A stretch of DNA of 64,000 nucleotides, taken from assembly GCA_030247855.1 (NCBI GenBank), contig JAPDRN010000050.1, forward strand, positions 62,001-126,000. Direction: 5' to 3'. Within the stretch, counting starts at the first letter, position 1. Every line of letters starts with the position of its first letter. Positions 54,801 through 64,000 of the stretch are shown one piece after another. Below the pieces are notes generated by a model that saw nothing but the letters and a program-made list of their open reading frames with translations, ran no database searches and was not told the origin of the DNA. A program made the translations under genes and the position numbers. This DNA is from Knufia peltigerae (lineage: Eukaryota > Ascomycota > Eurotiomycetes > Chaetothyriales > Trichomeriaceae).

Positions 54801-56342
54801 CTAAACCTCGCCTTCTTCGCTTCCATAATCAACTTTATCGTCTAGATCCTCAAGACCATTTTGATTCGTTGAGGGGAGACCGCGTCTACCATCACCCGGG
54901 AGAGGCGGTATGCGACTGGATGATCTTGGAAGCTCAAATTGGTCGCTCTGATTGTACACCCCGTGTTCTCGACTGTCCGGACGGCTTTGCGAAGGAAGCC
55001 GGTCAACATGACCATTGGCGTATGATGGAGGAGGACCACTCCAGTTGGATCCTGATGAAGAGTGCCGTCGCGGACCTTCTCCGGCGTATGATGCTTGGTT
55101 AGAGGGTCTTCGCGGGAGAGCTGGTTGACGTTGCGATGATGAGTTGCCTACGATCTCATCAATGCGTTTTTGGACATCGTCATCGTTCTGCCCCGGGTCA
55201 ATAGGCATCGCCGCTGAAGTTGTTGCTGATGGTATTCGTGACAGAGGGCGTTCTCGATCCGGCAGATTTGAGTTGTCGGCCTCTGAAGAATCTCGACGTG
55301 CCCTCTTTGGTGATGGATGCACATCGTCGGTCACAGGAGCACGAACTATAGTCGACCCCCATTCTTGCTCGTCAAGAGCATCCCTATCACGCTTGACACC
55401 TTGGCTCCCACTCCTAGCACTTCCTGCAGGTGATCTGTCAGGCTGAGGTGTAGCAGGCTGGCGTGTCCGATCAAACATGGCCATATCTTCATCCTTAGTA
55501 TAGGCATCCTTCTGGCCTTGTCGGGGGAGTGCAGCATTCTCGTAGACGTCGGCCATGATGTTGCAACCTCGCTGAATATCCGACACCTCCAGACCTAATT
55601 GTTCCCACCACGGCCGACCTCTTTCGTCATCTGGTAAGGCGATGCCGGCAAATTTGACTCCCATGTATAAAGCGCTGCCAGCAATCGAGCTGGGGCTCAG
55701 TTGTAAGCACATGGTGGTGACGAGAGAATCGTTGAGAAATGCCCAAGAAGTGTTACGCAGATGCTTATTCTCCTGAACATCGTAGAAGCGCAAGAAATCA
55801 AGCAATATGCGATATGGTAACTCGAGTTGCAGATCAAAACAGAGAGCCTCGAGAAGCAGGTCTTCGTTGTGCAGGATGGTATCTCGCCATTTCCAATATT
55901 CCTTGCTTTGTTCGTCCACGACCAAGTCAGGTTTCTTTTGTGCAACACGACAACATGCCACCACAAGCTCTCTCATTTTTCGATAGTTCTCTTCCACCTT
56001 CGTAGCCAGGAACAGAGCGGTGGCTGCGACCGAATAATGATGAAGGCCTGGTTTATTGTTCTGAACCATCGCATGCCGCATAAAGAATCGGTGGAGGTAA
56101 ACAGAAGCCGTTGCAAGAGTCAACTGAGGTAACTTCAACATGATGCCAACCTGGGTAATGAAATTGACACCCTTTTGACGGTTTGCCAACTCTTGCGCCA
56201 CCGGCATCCCTTCGACTATACTGGGGGAGAGGAGAAGTTCGTCGGGAGTGAACAGCCATTGCGATTGGGTCCGTTCAATAACTGGATTCATCGCAAAGGA
56301 AGGAGAAGCATCGAGACGAGGCATCTTGTGAAAGCCGGGCAT
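54801..56342 (-). CDS. Transcriptional cyclin, Pch1/cyclin K-like
   Basis: A predicted 513-residue single-exon cyclin that would activate a CDK9/CDK12-type kinase acting on the RNA polymerase II C-terminal domain. The first cyclin box runs from WLFTPDELLLSPSIVEGM through GVNFITQVGIMLKLPQLTLA, TASVYLHRFFMRHAM and AATALFLATKVEENYRKMRE. The second includes FDLQLELPYRILLDFLRF and LSPSSIAGSALYMGVKFAGI. The C-terminal 200 residues are disordered, Ser/Pro/Arg-rich and end in an acidic DKVDYGSEEGEV. I chose the ATG at 56342 because upstream in-frame codons lack an ATG. Orthology to S. pombe Pch1 is likely; cyclin L is the main alternative. Confidence 0.87.
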   Translation of the reverse strand: MPGFHKMPRLDASPSFAMNPVIERTQSQWLFTPDELLLSPSIVEGMPVAQELANRQKGVNFITQVGIMLKLPQLTLATASVYLHRFFMRHAMVQNNKPGLHHYSVAATALFLATKVEENYRKMRELVVACCRVAQKKPDLVVDEQSKEYWKWRDTILHNEDLLLEALCFDLQLELPYRILLDFLRFYDVQENKHLRNTSWAFLNDSLVTTMCLQLSPSSIAGSALYMGVKFAGIALPDDERGRPWWEQLGLEVSDIQRGCNIMADVYENAALPRQGQKDAYTKDEDMAMFDRTRQPATPQPDRSPAGSARSGSQGVKRDRDALDEQEWGSTIVRAPVTDDVHPSPKRARRDSSEADNSNLPDRERPLSRIPSATTSAAMPIDPGQNDDDVQKRIDEIVGNSSSQRQPALPRRPSNQASYAGEGPRRHSSSGSNWSGPPPSYANGHVDRLPSQSRPDSREHGVYNQSDQFELPRSSSRIPPLPGDGRRGLPSTNQNGLEDLDDKVDYGSEEGEV

Positions 56343-59300
56343 GGCCAGGAGAGTCGATAAAGTCAAGTCAAGATTGCTCGCTTGAAAGTAAGGCGGTGTT
56401 GACAATCGTCAAGACCAAGGCATTGACGGGGAGTGAAGGCGCTGTGGCTCATGAGTTGGTGCGGTTTACAAGATCGCCACTGGGCCGGCGAACATTATCG
56501 TCTGAGCGAGCACTGAAAATATGAGTTCATTGTCATTGAGTAACTGTTGATGATGTGTGTTGTATCATTGAATTAACCCGACTTGCAGATTGTGTACTCA
56601 AACCTGCGATCGTGATGCGCAACCGGGGCGCAATCGGAGGTGACCCTTGTTCCTGAATATGGCAGGTGGGCCGAGAGCGAATTAATTATTGTGTCAGACT
56701 GAGTGTTTGAGAAATCATTGTTGCCATTATTAGGGCACTTGATGAATTTAATGAATTGTCAGACCACGACATCTACCCTGATCGTTAAAGTGACATCATC
56801 CCTCAGACCATCACAAGCCACCACAGAGTCTCCCGCACGTAAGCAACATCTACTCTTTTGTGCCACCTGCATGTGCTTGTGCATGGGTTATCTGCATTCT
56901 TCGTTTCGAACGCGGCAAGGCATGTCCGAGGTACATTGTCGAATACGAGATTTGAATAGCCAATTTGCTCGAAGCCGGCGAGATCCAGCTTTTCTCGGGA
57001 TGCTCAAGCCACCACGCAGCTGGTCTTTTCAATGCGTTCTCTCAAAGTCGCACCATCATCAGTCTAGTGTACAATTTCTAGACTCAATTAGGTATGCGCA
57101 CATCTCACCTGAAGAAGCGGTTTCTGGAATGGCTGTGGTTATACGACGCTCAACCACGCATCAGGTTTGTGTTTGACTTTCAGCCCAAGCAAGATCCGCC
57201 GGCAACCTGAGATACATGCAGATATTAGCTGCATCTCTTAGTTTGAATGCTAGTTGTTATGCAAAGGAACCTTGACAAAACGTGGCTTTCGACAATTCTG
57301 GTTATTGTAACCATAGAAAAATTGAAGTTGTATGGATACCCTGAACATCAATGGTCGATGCTACCTTTACCTGCATTCCAGCATCTGCTCCAACAATTGC
57401 AAATCATATGGCTCCAAGATACAGACGCCAGAAAGCATATTCAAGGCCCTTGTCTGACTACACATACTGTACTTTGGGTACCGACAATGAGCGCAATTCT
57501 GTTGGTCGTTCGTGCAGATGTACCTAGAGACGAAGAGAGCAACCTCGGGTTGGTGCACACCTTGTTCGCTTATGGCTTTCGCATCAGTTGTAGTTTGTCT
57601 CGTCAGGTAGCCAACCAGTTTCCCTTTATGATATGCCTTTTCGAGCCGACAGGGAGTGATCAGGGACAGTCTGTATTGAGACTTTGCTTTCATTCCGAGT
57701 TACTCACCCTTGACATGAAGCAACGAAATGGCTCAAGGAATTAAATCCGATTGCATGTGGATCGGACTTTGGAAGTACGGAATGTTGGACTGTAGATCGC
57801 CAAAAAACTAGAATGGTACGGGTATTGGCTTCGTTGATACCTTTGAACTCCGGACATACGAAAGCACCTATGATGTAAGCGCGGTTTTTTCTAGAAGGTC
57901 GGTTACTTGGAGCTAATGGGAGTTTAAACCACCAAAGGGCAGTGAGACTAGGGGCTATTGAGGCTAGTTAGCGGTTCTTTAGGGGCGACAGGGGACTCGC
58001 TCCGGGCTTGAACGTGGCCTCTTTAGGGTTCGAGCAGAGGCTTTTGGGGGCGTCAATAATAGTTTATCCTCGGTACGGAGTATTTGGAAACCGGCATGCG
58101 TCAACGTCATGATTGGGCGTTCGGCCCATTGGGTGCATCGGAGCCCGTTAACCGGATCTTCGGCCGTATCGTAAGCACGACCAACGACCAAACGCATCGC
58201 ACATCGCAATGTCACCGTTCATTTTCGAACATGTCTCAACACCTTCGTATTCGACAATTCATCCCTACCATCTGCATTGCCAACAGAAACCTTGCAATTA
58301 CTGATCTTCTGCCAAGCAATTCGACTATACCCTCCGAGGCTGACCGTCCCTTTCCCTGGCCTTCCGTGCTTCCACGCTTCCTACACTCCATCCTATCCAT
58401 TCTTTCTCATTGTTCTTCCTAACCTCAACTCTATCGCACTTTTTTTCTCACACTCCGCCCTGCTATGTGCCGTTTACTCGGATCAATGGTTGGGGCTTCC
58501 GTGATCGGCTCAGCCGCTAGGTGTGCGCCATATTCAAATCGTTTGTCGATCTGCCTCGTACAACCCTTGTCCATGCTTCGCTTCACACCCGTGGTCATGC
58601 GTTTACAGGCTAGTCCTTCCCCTTGGGCACGATCTAAACACAATGACTCGCGAACAGGGCATCGTAGGTATTTCGAGAAATCTTCGTTGCGAATGTTCTG
58701 GCCAGCGTCTCGCACTAATGGAGACCTTGACTCCTCCCGGGTCCCAGACGAGGCTGTCCTGATTGTATGGCGCACTCCAGCCAGCGTCATATACATATGA
58801 GCCCTGCCCGTACGTAAGTTCATGTCTTTTGGGCTGTGGGTCTTCCCTTGACATGAGCTTTTATTACCTTTCATCCTTGTTTCTCATTTGATCAGTTTAC
58901 CTACGACTGAGTTTGACTCTACAAGGTCAAAGCCTGCATCAAATCTAACGACTTTATAAGCCAACAAAGTGCCACTCATTAGCGAACGTCTACGACATCT
59001 CGGTACCGTGGCGCAAGGATCAACGGCAAGCAAGCGATACTGCATGCAGAGTGGCTCGAAGTCCAATGATATCTTCAGCGCATGTATCATCAGCAAGCCT
59101 AGGCTAAATCAGGAGAAAGCTACGACCGAACTCGCATCTGGCCTGCTGCTGTTCCTGGGGTCACCAGTCAAGGGTACCACGCCATTCAGGCCCTGGTACT
59201 CCATCCCTTCGCCCTACGTGCTGGACCGGGCTGAGGCCGCCAGAGATTGGAGTCCTTACCAAAGCAGCCTCGCCTTTTACCTAATTCGAGGTACCTACTT

Positions 59301-59360
59301 GCCATCACACCGAAACCCAGTATCTCTACTAATAAGAGCTCCAAGACCTAATTCGGTGTC
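56343..59360. other. 3-kb gene-poor spacer
   Basis: This is the longest spacer in the window. Several open frames of 100-165 codons occur (for example 56703-57176 and 57247-57744, plus strand), but they show no domain, no consistent splice structure and composition unlike neighbouring genes. A TACGGAGTA word occurs near 58073. It may contain long leaders for the flanking genes or decayed sequence. No transposon ends were recognised. Confidence 0.45.
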
Positions 59361-61157
59361 ATGCCCACAAAACCGAAACGACCCAAGTCTTCGGACTCTC
59401 AGTTCTTGTTCGTTAACGAAGACGCTTCAACAGTTACAAGAGCCACCAAAGATGCCGAGCTCGACCGAACGAAGCAAAGCCACGTACAGCGCCAGAATTT
59501 CGCGCGCAGACGTCAGCTTCGTGAACAATCTGTATCGCTTCAACAAATTGAGAGCCAGAGTTCTATATCTCCCAGTCCTGCGACGACTGAACCTCTCACT
59601 GAGACCTCTTCGTCCTCTCAAGGAGTCGCTCCTTACGCTGGGGAATACTTCGACATATTGCAGAATCTCAACCTCAATGATGCTCAATTCCAAACCAGTC
59701 CGGCACCTTTGTCGCAAGAAATGTTAGATCCTCAACTGGCCGCGATTTTCTCGAACCCTTTCGCTTCCACGACTTCAACACCTCCTACGCTTACGAGGCC
59801 GGTCACTGGGTTTGAGACCTCTTCCTCGTATCACCCTAGTCACTACTTCGAGACGACCCCTCCAAACTATGGCGTCACCCCACCGCCACTACCACCAAGA
59901 GGGCCTATCACCTCCCCTTCCGTACCAGTGAGTCGGATATCGAGCCCGGGCGCAAGCACCCAACGCATCCTGGAACAATGGGCACCGCCACTCATTCAAC
60001 ACTACAACACAGTTATAATACCAGAGACATTCTGGAAGGATGTGCAAAAGGCTCCGTTGGGGCGAACGAGGCATGCGCTGTCAATCCACGCCGACATGGA
60101 AGCTTGTATGTCGGAACCGGCGCATATGTATTCCTTCCTTGCGTCGGCTGCGACACAAATGCTTGTACGAGAGGGCCGACTTGTATTGCCAAATGTGTCT
60201 GAGGGAGACTACCAGAGGATACCCACATTCTTCAAGACAAAGGCGATTCAAGCCATCAGAGCGAAACTTGCCAGCGGCCAAGTAGGCCATCATATTGCCG
60301 TTGATGTTCATCGGCTCTATAGCACCGGCATTTACACCCGCAACCCTGAATTTGCCGAGCCACATCTTCAGGCTCTTCTGGCCATTATCGAGAGCTTGGG
60401 CGGCTTGAGCACTTTCAACGATTATCAGCAGGAGAGAATGATGTTGGTGGACTGTATGGGTGCCCTCATGTCCCTTGGCGTTCCTCGTTTGCTCGCGACG
60501 CTGGATCCTGGCCCACTACCTCACGAGGCCCTGCTCGGCATCGAATCTCAAGGTCTATTTCGATTCGGACTAGGACCCAGGTTTGAAGCGATGTTGCAAA
60601 CGACAGACACCAGTCATCTATTGGCAGATACGTTGTTGGACATGGTTCACGTGTCTCAGATGTCTATTCTCCTGGAAGATGCGGCACGATACGTTCCGGA
60701 GCACCACAAGTGGTTCGGTTGGACGTGCCTGACAATCCTCCATCGATTGCTGTCCATGCCACTGCATTATGAGCTGGACGGGAGGGTAGAAAGTCTGCGT
60801 ATCGCGGCGGCTTTCTGGATCACATTGACGCGAGCACCTCACGTTGGCCGACGAGCCGCATCGCAATCCGCGCACAGTCTAAGACAAAGTCTCGACGGAA
60901 ATGACGTTGAGATGCTGTGGGCTCCACATACGGACTGCCTGTTGTGGGTTGCGGTTCTCGGTGGTGTTTGCACAGACAACGACGACGATTTGCGGTGGTT
61001 TCTGAATATCTCCAAGGCCGCCGCCGCCGAGCTCGGGGTGACCTCTCCAGAAGAATTGGAGGGCCTTCTCTCTCAGATGCTGTACGATCCTCCGTCGCAA
61101 AGAAGTATGGTCCGACAATTTGCAAGCAAAATGTGGCCATCGGCCATGGAGTCGTGA
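59361..61157 (+). CDS. Fungal transcription-factor-like protein without zinc cluster
   Basis: A predicted 598-residue single-exon protein. The N-terminus (FLFVNEDASTVTRATKDAEL followed by DRTKQSHVQRQNFARRRQLR) is a very common Pezizomycotina signature at the head of proteins that keep the fungal-specific transcription-factor domain (Fungal_trans_2/DUF3468 type) but lack an N-terminal Zn2Cys6 motif. A Ser/Pro linker is followed by an alpha-helical domain from about residue 210 (ILEQWAPPLIQHYNTVIIPE, AHMYSFLASAATQMLV, FFKTKAIQAIRAKL, HLQALLAIIESLGGLSTFND). No DNA-binding domain is visible; the basic N-terminal stretch may serve instead. Function unknown. Confidence 0.82.
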   Translation: MPTKPKRPKSSDSQFLFVNEDASTVTRATKDAELDRTKQSHVQRQNFARRRQLREQSVSLQQIESQSSISPSPATTEPLTETSSSSQGVAPYAGEYFDILQNLNLNDAQFQTSPAPLSQEMLDPQLAAIFSNPFASTTSTPPTLTRPVTGFETSSSYHPSHYFETTPPNYGVTPPPLPPRGPITSPSVPVSRISSPGASTQRILEQWAPPLIQHYNTVIIPETFWKDVQKAPLGRTRHALSIHADMEACMSEPAHMYSFLASAATQMLVREGRLVLPNVSEGDYQRIPTFFKTKAIQAIRAKLASGQVGHHIAVDVHRLYSTGIYTRNPEFAEPHLQALLAIIESLGGLSTFNDYQQERMMLVDCMGALMSLGVPRLLATLDPGPLPHEALLGIESQGLFRFGLGPRFEAMLQTTDTSHLLADTLLDMVHVSQMSILLEDAARYVPEHHKWFGWTCLTILHRLLSMPLHYELDGRVESLRIAAAFWITLTRAPHVGRRAASQSAHSLRQSLDGNDVEMLWAPHTDCLLWVAVLGGVCTDNDDDLRWFLNISKAAAAELGVTSPEELEGLLSQMLYDPPSQRSMVRQFASKMWPSAMES

Positions 61158-61683
61158 GTCAGAACAACAATGTGAGCTGCGTCGGTGTTTTGCTCGCCGC
61201 CCCTCGCTGTGCCAGTGAATACATCGGTGTGGAACTGCACGACATGAGCGCTGTTGGTCGTCGCGACTTACGAAAGTTGGAGACAGGGATCATGATCGAG
61301 TTGACCTTGACATGTCCACGGACGCACGAGTGGCGAGGTGACTGGGAAATGATCCTGGCTCATGGAGTAAGAGGACACGGCTTTGACTTTTTGCTTTTTA
61401 TTCCTCTTCAACCACTTTTTCATTCTTTTTCCAACCTTCAAGCGTTATGTATGCGCTGGGTCATGAAACGGCAAACAGATGGTTTTTTTCTTTTCTTTTT
61501 TGGTCGACACGAGTTTTGTTCCGCCCTTTCTGTTGTTTCTCTCACCCAAAAAAGTTTCACTCCATAGATACCCCCTTCCCTCCCTTCCCCAACCCCAAAT
61601 TTCTTTCGTCATGAGCTCATCTCCAGATAGATAGATATCTACACTTGGCAGCACATTGTAGATGGGTTTTTCTGTTTCTTTAG

Positions 61684-61723
61684 ACAGACAGCCAGGCAGG
61701 CAGGCAGACAGACGGACAGACAA
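61684..61723. repeat. CAGA/CAGG tetranucleotide microsatellite
   Basis: About ten imperfect 4-base units alternating CAGA, CAGG and GGAC, in the spacer downstream of the transcription-factor-like gene. Confidence 0.85.
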
Positions 61724-61838
61724 AAGAGGAGGAATCCTTGAGAGACGCGTCGAGGGAATGACAGACATGAAATATGAATTTACACACGATTACACAACGA
61801 TCTCTTTTGCTTCCAACCGAAAAGAAATGCATACTGAT

Positions 61839-61858
61839 AGAGAGAGAGAGAGAGAGAA
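61839..61858. repeat. (AG)n microsatellite
   Basis: About ten consecutive AG units in non-coding sequence. Confidence 0.85.
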
Positions 61859-62408
61859 CTGCGGAATCAGGAAAGCATCGAGGCATCATCATGTCTTCAC
61901 GAGATACATTGAACTTTCTTGTTGATACAAAAATGACTTGTTGATAAATTTTGACACGGTAACTCGTATTTACTGTTCCTGTCTTGCAGTACGCTGTGTC
62001 CCGTACTTTAGGTAGGCTTTCAACGAACATAGTCTACTATTCTGCCACTCATAATGATTGTATCACTATGGAGCACGCGTGTACACGTATCTACGTGCGT
62101 AAATCCTCGTGTAATGACTTCCAAAAATCCAAAAGTCATCATCATAATCATAGATATCTAGGTAGATGAATCGGGTACTGTAATTTACTATGCTGTTCTA
62201 TAATATATATCGTGGGAATAAATCATCATCGTCATCACCGTCGTCCTTTTTTATGTGTCAACGTCTTTCGGAACCACAGTCATCGGCAGAGGCCGTCCGG
62301 AACATGTACTGCGTAGATCGTAGATTGTAGACCGTACTAGATTGTACTCGTACTCGTAGAAGACTGTTTCGTTCTGGGTATGACGTACCGAGTACAACGT
62401 ACAGACAA

Positions 62409-64000
62409 TCACAAATGCGGTACACCAACGCTCGCGAGGACGAGGTTGAGAATACTCACGACACCTTCGCCCAGGATCAGACCGCTCGCGAGGACAATGA
62501 CCCTCGTCTCGCCTCGCTGTTTCCACGTGATCCACCAATAACTGATGACCCCGCCGACGGTCCTCGCGAGAGTGAAGCTCGGCGTGTTGTACATGCCCAC
62601 GGCGACGGCGATGCCCCCTGGGATCCAGGAGTGGAGGGTACGACACCACGGTTTCTCATCGCTGTAGGCGAGCAGGTAGATGCGTAGCGAGGTAGTGAGT
62701 ACGAAGATGGCCCCGAAGACGAGTGCGACTTGCCACGCCATGGGTGGGAGACCTTTGCCCGTGACGAGGCGGGCGGTGAAAATCCAGACGTACGCCGTGG
62801 GGATCTCGAACAGTTCGCCGGGGACTTGATACACCGAGACGTAAAGCTTGTACACGGCGGCCGAGACAAACGCACCCACCAGGCTGCCGATCATTTGCCC
62901 GTAGAACTGGGCTTTGGGGCTCGCACCGATGAGGTGGCCCGCTTTGAGGTCCTGGAGCATGTCGCCGGCTTGAAGGGCACCTGCTTCGCTGACGGCGCCG
63001 GCGAGGAGGTTGATTATGATTGCGTGATTGCCGTGCGTCGTACCTGTCGGAGTGACGAGGGCGAAGACGAGTTGGGTGAGTTTGGAAATGCCGGACACAG
63101 GGTTTAAGTCCGTTTCGCCAAGAGCGCGAACGCCCATTATAGAAAGGATGCATGCGAGAAGCATGGCGAGGATGTTTAGGCCAATGGGAATGTAGCTGCC
63201 GAATGTGACGTGGATGCAGAGCACACAGAGGAGAAGCGTTACAGGAAGCAAAATCATCACAGTGCGCCCGGAGATGAGATGGTGGAGAGGTGCGTCATCG
63301 GGAGGATCGTCCGATTGAGACTTTACTGGTTCGAAGTTGGCGGAATGGGGGGATTTCAGAGCGAGATAGCCGGCCATCTTGTGGCCGAAGAGAAAGTCAA
63401 ACCAGGAGTCGCTGTGCTGGTAATGTTGTTGGGCAGAGTGGATCCAGTCCGGACCATGGATCAAAGTCGGTCGGAGGATCAGCCAGCCCAAGTTGACAAC
63501 CGCATCGGCGAGCATGATGGCCAAACTCACCCAGACAATCCAGCCTTTGCTTCCCGTCTCCCAGTCGTCAACGGAACCTGGAGCCCAGCCTTTATGTTTA
63601 GCTATGGGGCTTAGGATTGCCCATCCGACAATGGCGCCGAGAAGCATGTGGAAGGTTGTTGCCGGACCCATGATAATGCCTTGACCGACGTATGCCGGGG
63701 AGGGATTCAGTGTCCAAACCCATGTGTTGGCAAGGTAGGTACCAAAGATGGGGAGTTTGTGTAGGATAGGCAGGAAGTATTGAAGTAGAGTGTAGGACCC
63801 AGATCCAGTAAAGGCCAGAAGGAGAAGTCGAATCTGTTTCTTCCAGTCAGTTCGTACATCGCGCTCGTTGGCTGTACTGTCGGCGTCGTCTCTCTCGTTC
63901 TCAGTGAGAAGCTCTTCACGTTCCTCTGTCCCTTGTGTACTGATTTCTCGACCTTTGGCCTCGTCACTTTTGGCACCACCGTGCAAAACACTGATCATGA
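62409..64000 (-). CDS. OPT-family oligopeptide transporter, N-terminus beyond the window
   Basis: The C-terminal ~530 residues of an oligopeptide transporter of the OPT/YSL group, open to the right edge. The Met at 63998 lies in ISVLHGGAK, which in full-length relatives is an internal loop after about five helices, so the real start is probably several hundred bases further right. Visible hallmarks are IRLLLLAFTGSGSYTLLQYF, PSPAYVGQGIIMGPATTFHM, GSYIPIGLNILAMLLACILS and HNAIIINLL-type (here NHAIIINLLAGAVSEAGALQ), plus AGHLIGASPKAQFYGQMIGS. About ten hydrophobic segments remain. Uptake of peptides, glutathione or metal chelates is usual for the family; the substrate here is unknown. Confidence 0.9.
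   Translation of the reverse strand, partial: MISVLHGGAKSDEAKGREISTQGTEEREELLTENERDDADSTANERDVRTDWKKQIRLLLLAFTGSGSYTLLQYFLPILHKLPIFGTYLANTWVWTLNPSPAYVGQGIIMGPATTFHMLLGAIVGWAILSPIAKHKGWAPGSVDDWETGSKGWIVWVSLAIMLADAVVNLGWLILRPTLIHGPDWIHSAQQHYQHSDSWFDFLFGHKMAGYLALKSPHSANFEPVKSQSDDPPDDAPLHHLISGRTVMILLPVTLLLCVLCIHVTFGSYIPIGLNILAMLLACILSIMGVRALGETDLNPVSGISKLTQLVFALVTPTGTTHGNHAIIINLLAGAVSEAGALQAGDMLQDLKAGHLIGASPKAQFYGQMIGSLVGAFVSAAVYKLYVSVYQVPGELFEIPTAYVWIFTARLVTGKGLPPMAWQVALVFGAIFVLTTSLRIYLLAYSDEKPWCRTLHSWIPGGIAVAVGMYNTPSFTLARTVGGVISYWWITWKQRGETRVIVLASGLILGEGVVSILNLVLASVGVPHL

Larger units (their letters stand above)
61158..62408. other. Intergenic with microsatellites
   Basis: About 1.25 kb separating the convergent transcription-factor-like and OPT genes. 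It holds a CAGA/CAGG tetranucleotide tract, an AG dinucleotide tract and, near 62330-62400, several GTACTCGTACTCG/CGTACCGAGTAC words. No gene was recognised. Confidence 0.55.

Noticed and set aside
56703..57744. Two plus-strand frames of 157 and 165 codons in the 3-kb spacer
   Set aside because: No domain, no coding-like composition and no plausible splicing between them.

Overview
The window looks like a chromosome segment of a filamentous ascomycete (Pezizomycotina). Genes are dense, mostly intact and interrupted by short introns of about 50-110 bases with GT(A/G)NGT donors and (C/T)AG acceptors. The families are typical of that group: Zn2Cys6 regulators, MFS and OPT transporters, a TfdB-like flavin monooxygenase, an intradiol dioxygenase, an AsaB-like oxygenase and a DIL/ankyrin protein. 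Eurotiomycetes (for example a black yeast) is a reasonable guess, but the order is not proven. No transposon, CRISPR array, rRNA or convincing tRNA was seen. All intron positions were worked out by hand from splice sites and reading frame.

Left part (1-24 kb): a glutathione transferase-like protein, a small disordered protein, a UCH-type deubiquitinase tail to tail with a phytanoyl-CoA dioxygenase-like protein, ALG1 mannosyltransferase divergent from an Msc2/ZnT7-like zinc transporter, a large serine-rich membrane protein, a TFIIIC subunit with a terminal zinc finger, a cytochrome P450 with an atypical I-helix, an amino-acid/GABA-type permease and a monocarboxylate-type MFS transporter.

Middle part (24-37.5 kb): this is the most cluster-like stretch. 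It holds a GFA-domain protein, an intradiol ring-cleavage dioxygenase divergent from a TfdB-like aromatic hydroxylase, a three-copy ~105-base tandem repeat, a pantothenate/nicotinate-type MFS transporter divergent from an MSOX/FAOX-type FAD oxidase, and a Zn2Cys6 transcription factor. My inference is a catabolic module: import of an (amino-)aromatic or carboxylated compound, oxidation, hydroxylation and ring opening under a local regulator. The shared promoters carry CGG/CCG inverted repeats of the kind Zn2Cys6 dimers bind.

Right part (37.8-64 kb): mostly housekeeping and membrane genes. These are a DIL/ankyrin protein, a one-pass membrane protein, a USP-type deubiquitinase, a LENG1-like CIR_N protein divergent from SEC18, a three-exon glyoxalase I, an AsaB-like hydroxylase/desaturase, a Pch1/cyclin K-like cyclin, a fungal transcription-factor-like protein without a zinc cluster, and the C-terminal two thirds or so of an OPT transporter that runs off the right edge. 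Gene-poor spacers (notably 56.3-59.4 kb and 50.7-51.5 kb) carry GTACTCCGTAC-type palindromes and microsatellites.
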